Assembly: GCA_937911855.1 (NCBI GenBank)
Contig: CALDPK010000007.1
Coordinates: 1-5,870 of the forward strand
DNA from: an uncultured Trueperaceae bacterium
GTDB lineage: Bacteria > Deinococcota > Deinococci > Deinococcales > Trueperaceae
Reading direction: 5' to 3'
DNA: 5,870 bases
Positions 5,673 through 5,870 of this stretch are shown piece after piece (positions within the stretch are counted from its first letter, which is position 1; every line of letters starts with the position of its first letter). The translations under genes and the position numbers were made by a program. The notes beneath the pieces are model-generated. The model had not been told where the DNA came from, searched no databases, and saw only the letters and a program-made list of their open reading frames with translations.

Positions 5673-5870
5673 TCTGCCGCGCCACCATCGGGGACACGGC
5701 GTACCTCTTCTGGGAGCAGTTCGTCGTGAAGGGGACGGACAAGAAGGGAGCGGAGTTCACGTGGCACCAGGACTCCGGCTACGTCGACGGGGAGCACAAG
5801 CCCTACGTCAACGCGTGGATCCCGCTCGACGACGTGAGCGAGGAGAACGGTACGGTCTCGCTGCTGCCCT
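5660..5870 (+). CDS. Phytanoyl-CoA dioxygenase (PhyH) family protein, internal fragment
   Basis: The family comprises Fe(II)/2-oxoglutarate-dependent oxygenases of the double-stranded beta-helix fold. The substrate cannot be deduced. In the frame of TGG 5711-5713 the fragment reads EVCRATIGDTAYLFWEQFVV, then FTWHQDSGYV, in which His (5765-5767) and Asp (5771-5773) form the HxD iron-binding pair. It continues with AWIPLDDVSEENGTVSLLP, a typical stretch of the family. The 2-oxoglutarate-binding arginine and distal histidine lie beyond the right edge. The N-terminal part is missing at the joint with cheR, so there is no start codon. About 70 residues remain of a usual 250-300. The family is recognised with good confidence. 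Confidence 0.83.

Noticed and set aside
5661..5760. N-terminal extension of the CheR frame up to an ATG at 5760
   Set aside because: The first 34 or so residues are antisense to the dioxygenase fragment, and the expected glycine-rich cofactor motif of CheR is absent.
5055..5870. Genomic island or mobile-element insertion carrying chemotaxis and oxygenase genes
   Set aside because: No transposase, integrase, terminal inverted repeat, target duplication or tRNA site is visible, and every gene at the joints is cut. A chimera explains it better.
1..5870. CRISPR array, defence system, phage genes, tRNA or rRNA genes
   Set aside because: No spaced direct repeats, no tRNA-like cloverleaf, no rRNA signature and no defence or phage protein motifs were found on either strand.

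Overview
The window is GC-rich bacterial DNA. It is best read as one genuine genomic segment (about 1-5072) joined to two pieces of unrelated origin (about 5058-5660 and 5660-5870). The first part carries the 5' end of rho on the minus strand, then a long divergent intergenic region holding a full T-box leader, then a complete ileS for a type-2 (eukaryote-like) isoleucyl-tRNA synthetase, then the start of gap (glyceraldehyde-3-phosphate dehydrogenase). A terminator-type tRNA(Ile) T-box, an IleRS2 and a Rho with a long charged N-terminal extension suggest a Gram-positive-like or Chloroflexota-type lineage, possibly Dehalococcoidia-like. That placement is an inference from protein style only.

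Layout: 1-757 rho (minus, runs off the left edge); 758-1061 divergent spacer with no gene I can support; 1062-1090 a good sigma70-type promoter; about 1097-1458 the T-box leader with stem I, Ile specifier ATC, T-box sequence, antiterminator and intrinsic terminator; 1461-1491 a hairpin touching the ribosome binding site; 1501-4803 ileS; 4804-4889 a short spacer with a 5' hairpin and a perfect Shine-Dalgarno; 4890 to about 5072 the first 61 codons of gap. Uncharged tRNA(Ile) should bind the leader, favour the antiterminator and switch on ileS. rho is transcribed away from it and gap follows on the same strand.

At about 5058-5072 the gap reading frame stops making sense as GAPDH, and a minus-strand cheB receiver domain begins in the same bases. 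The 15-nt stretch encodes GAPDH residues VEHDD on plus and CheB residues VVVLD on minus. From there to about 5652 the minus strand encodes the C-terminal part of a CheR methyltransferase overlapping the cheB start by 8 nt. At about 5652-5670 CheR is cut off and a plus-strand phytanoyl-CoA dioxygenase-family fragment begins. Three genes are thus truncated at two joints with no mobile element in sight, which most simply indicates an assembly or amplification chimera.

I see no undescribed system. The most interesting biology is the swapped class I signature of IleRS (GVHH, a GXHH motif instead of HXGH), known from mupirocin hyper-resistant IleRS2 enzymes, together with its T-box leader and the hairpin between terminator and start codon.
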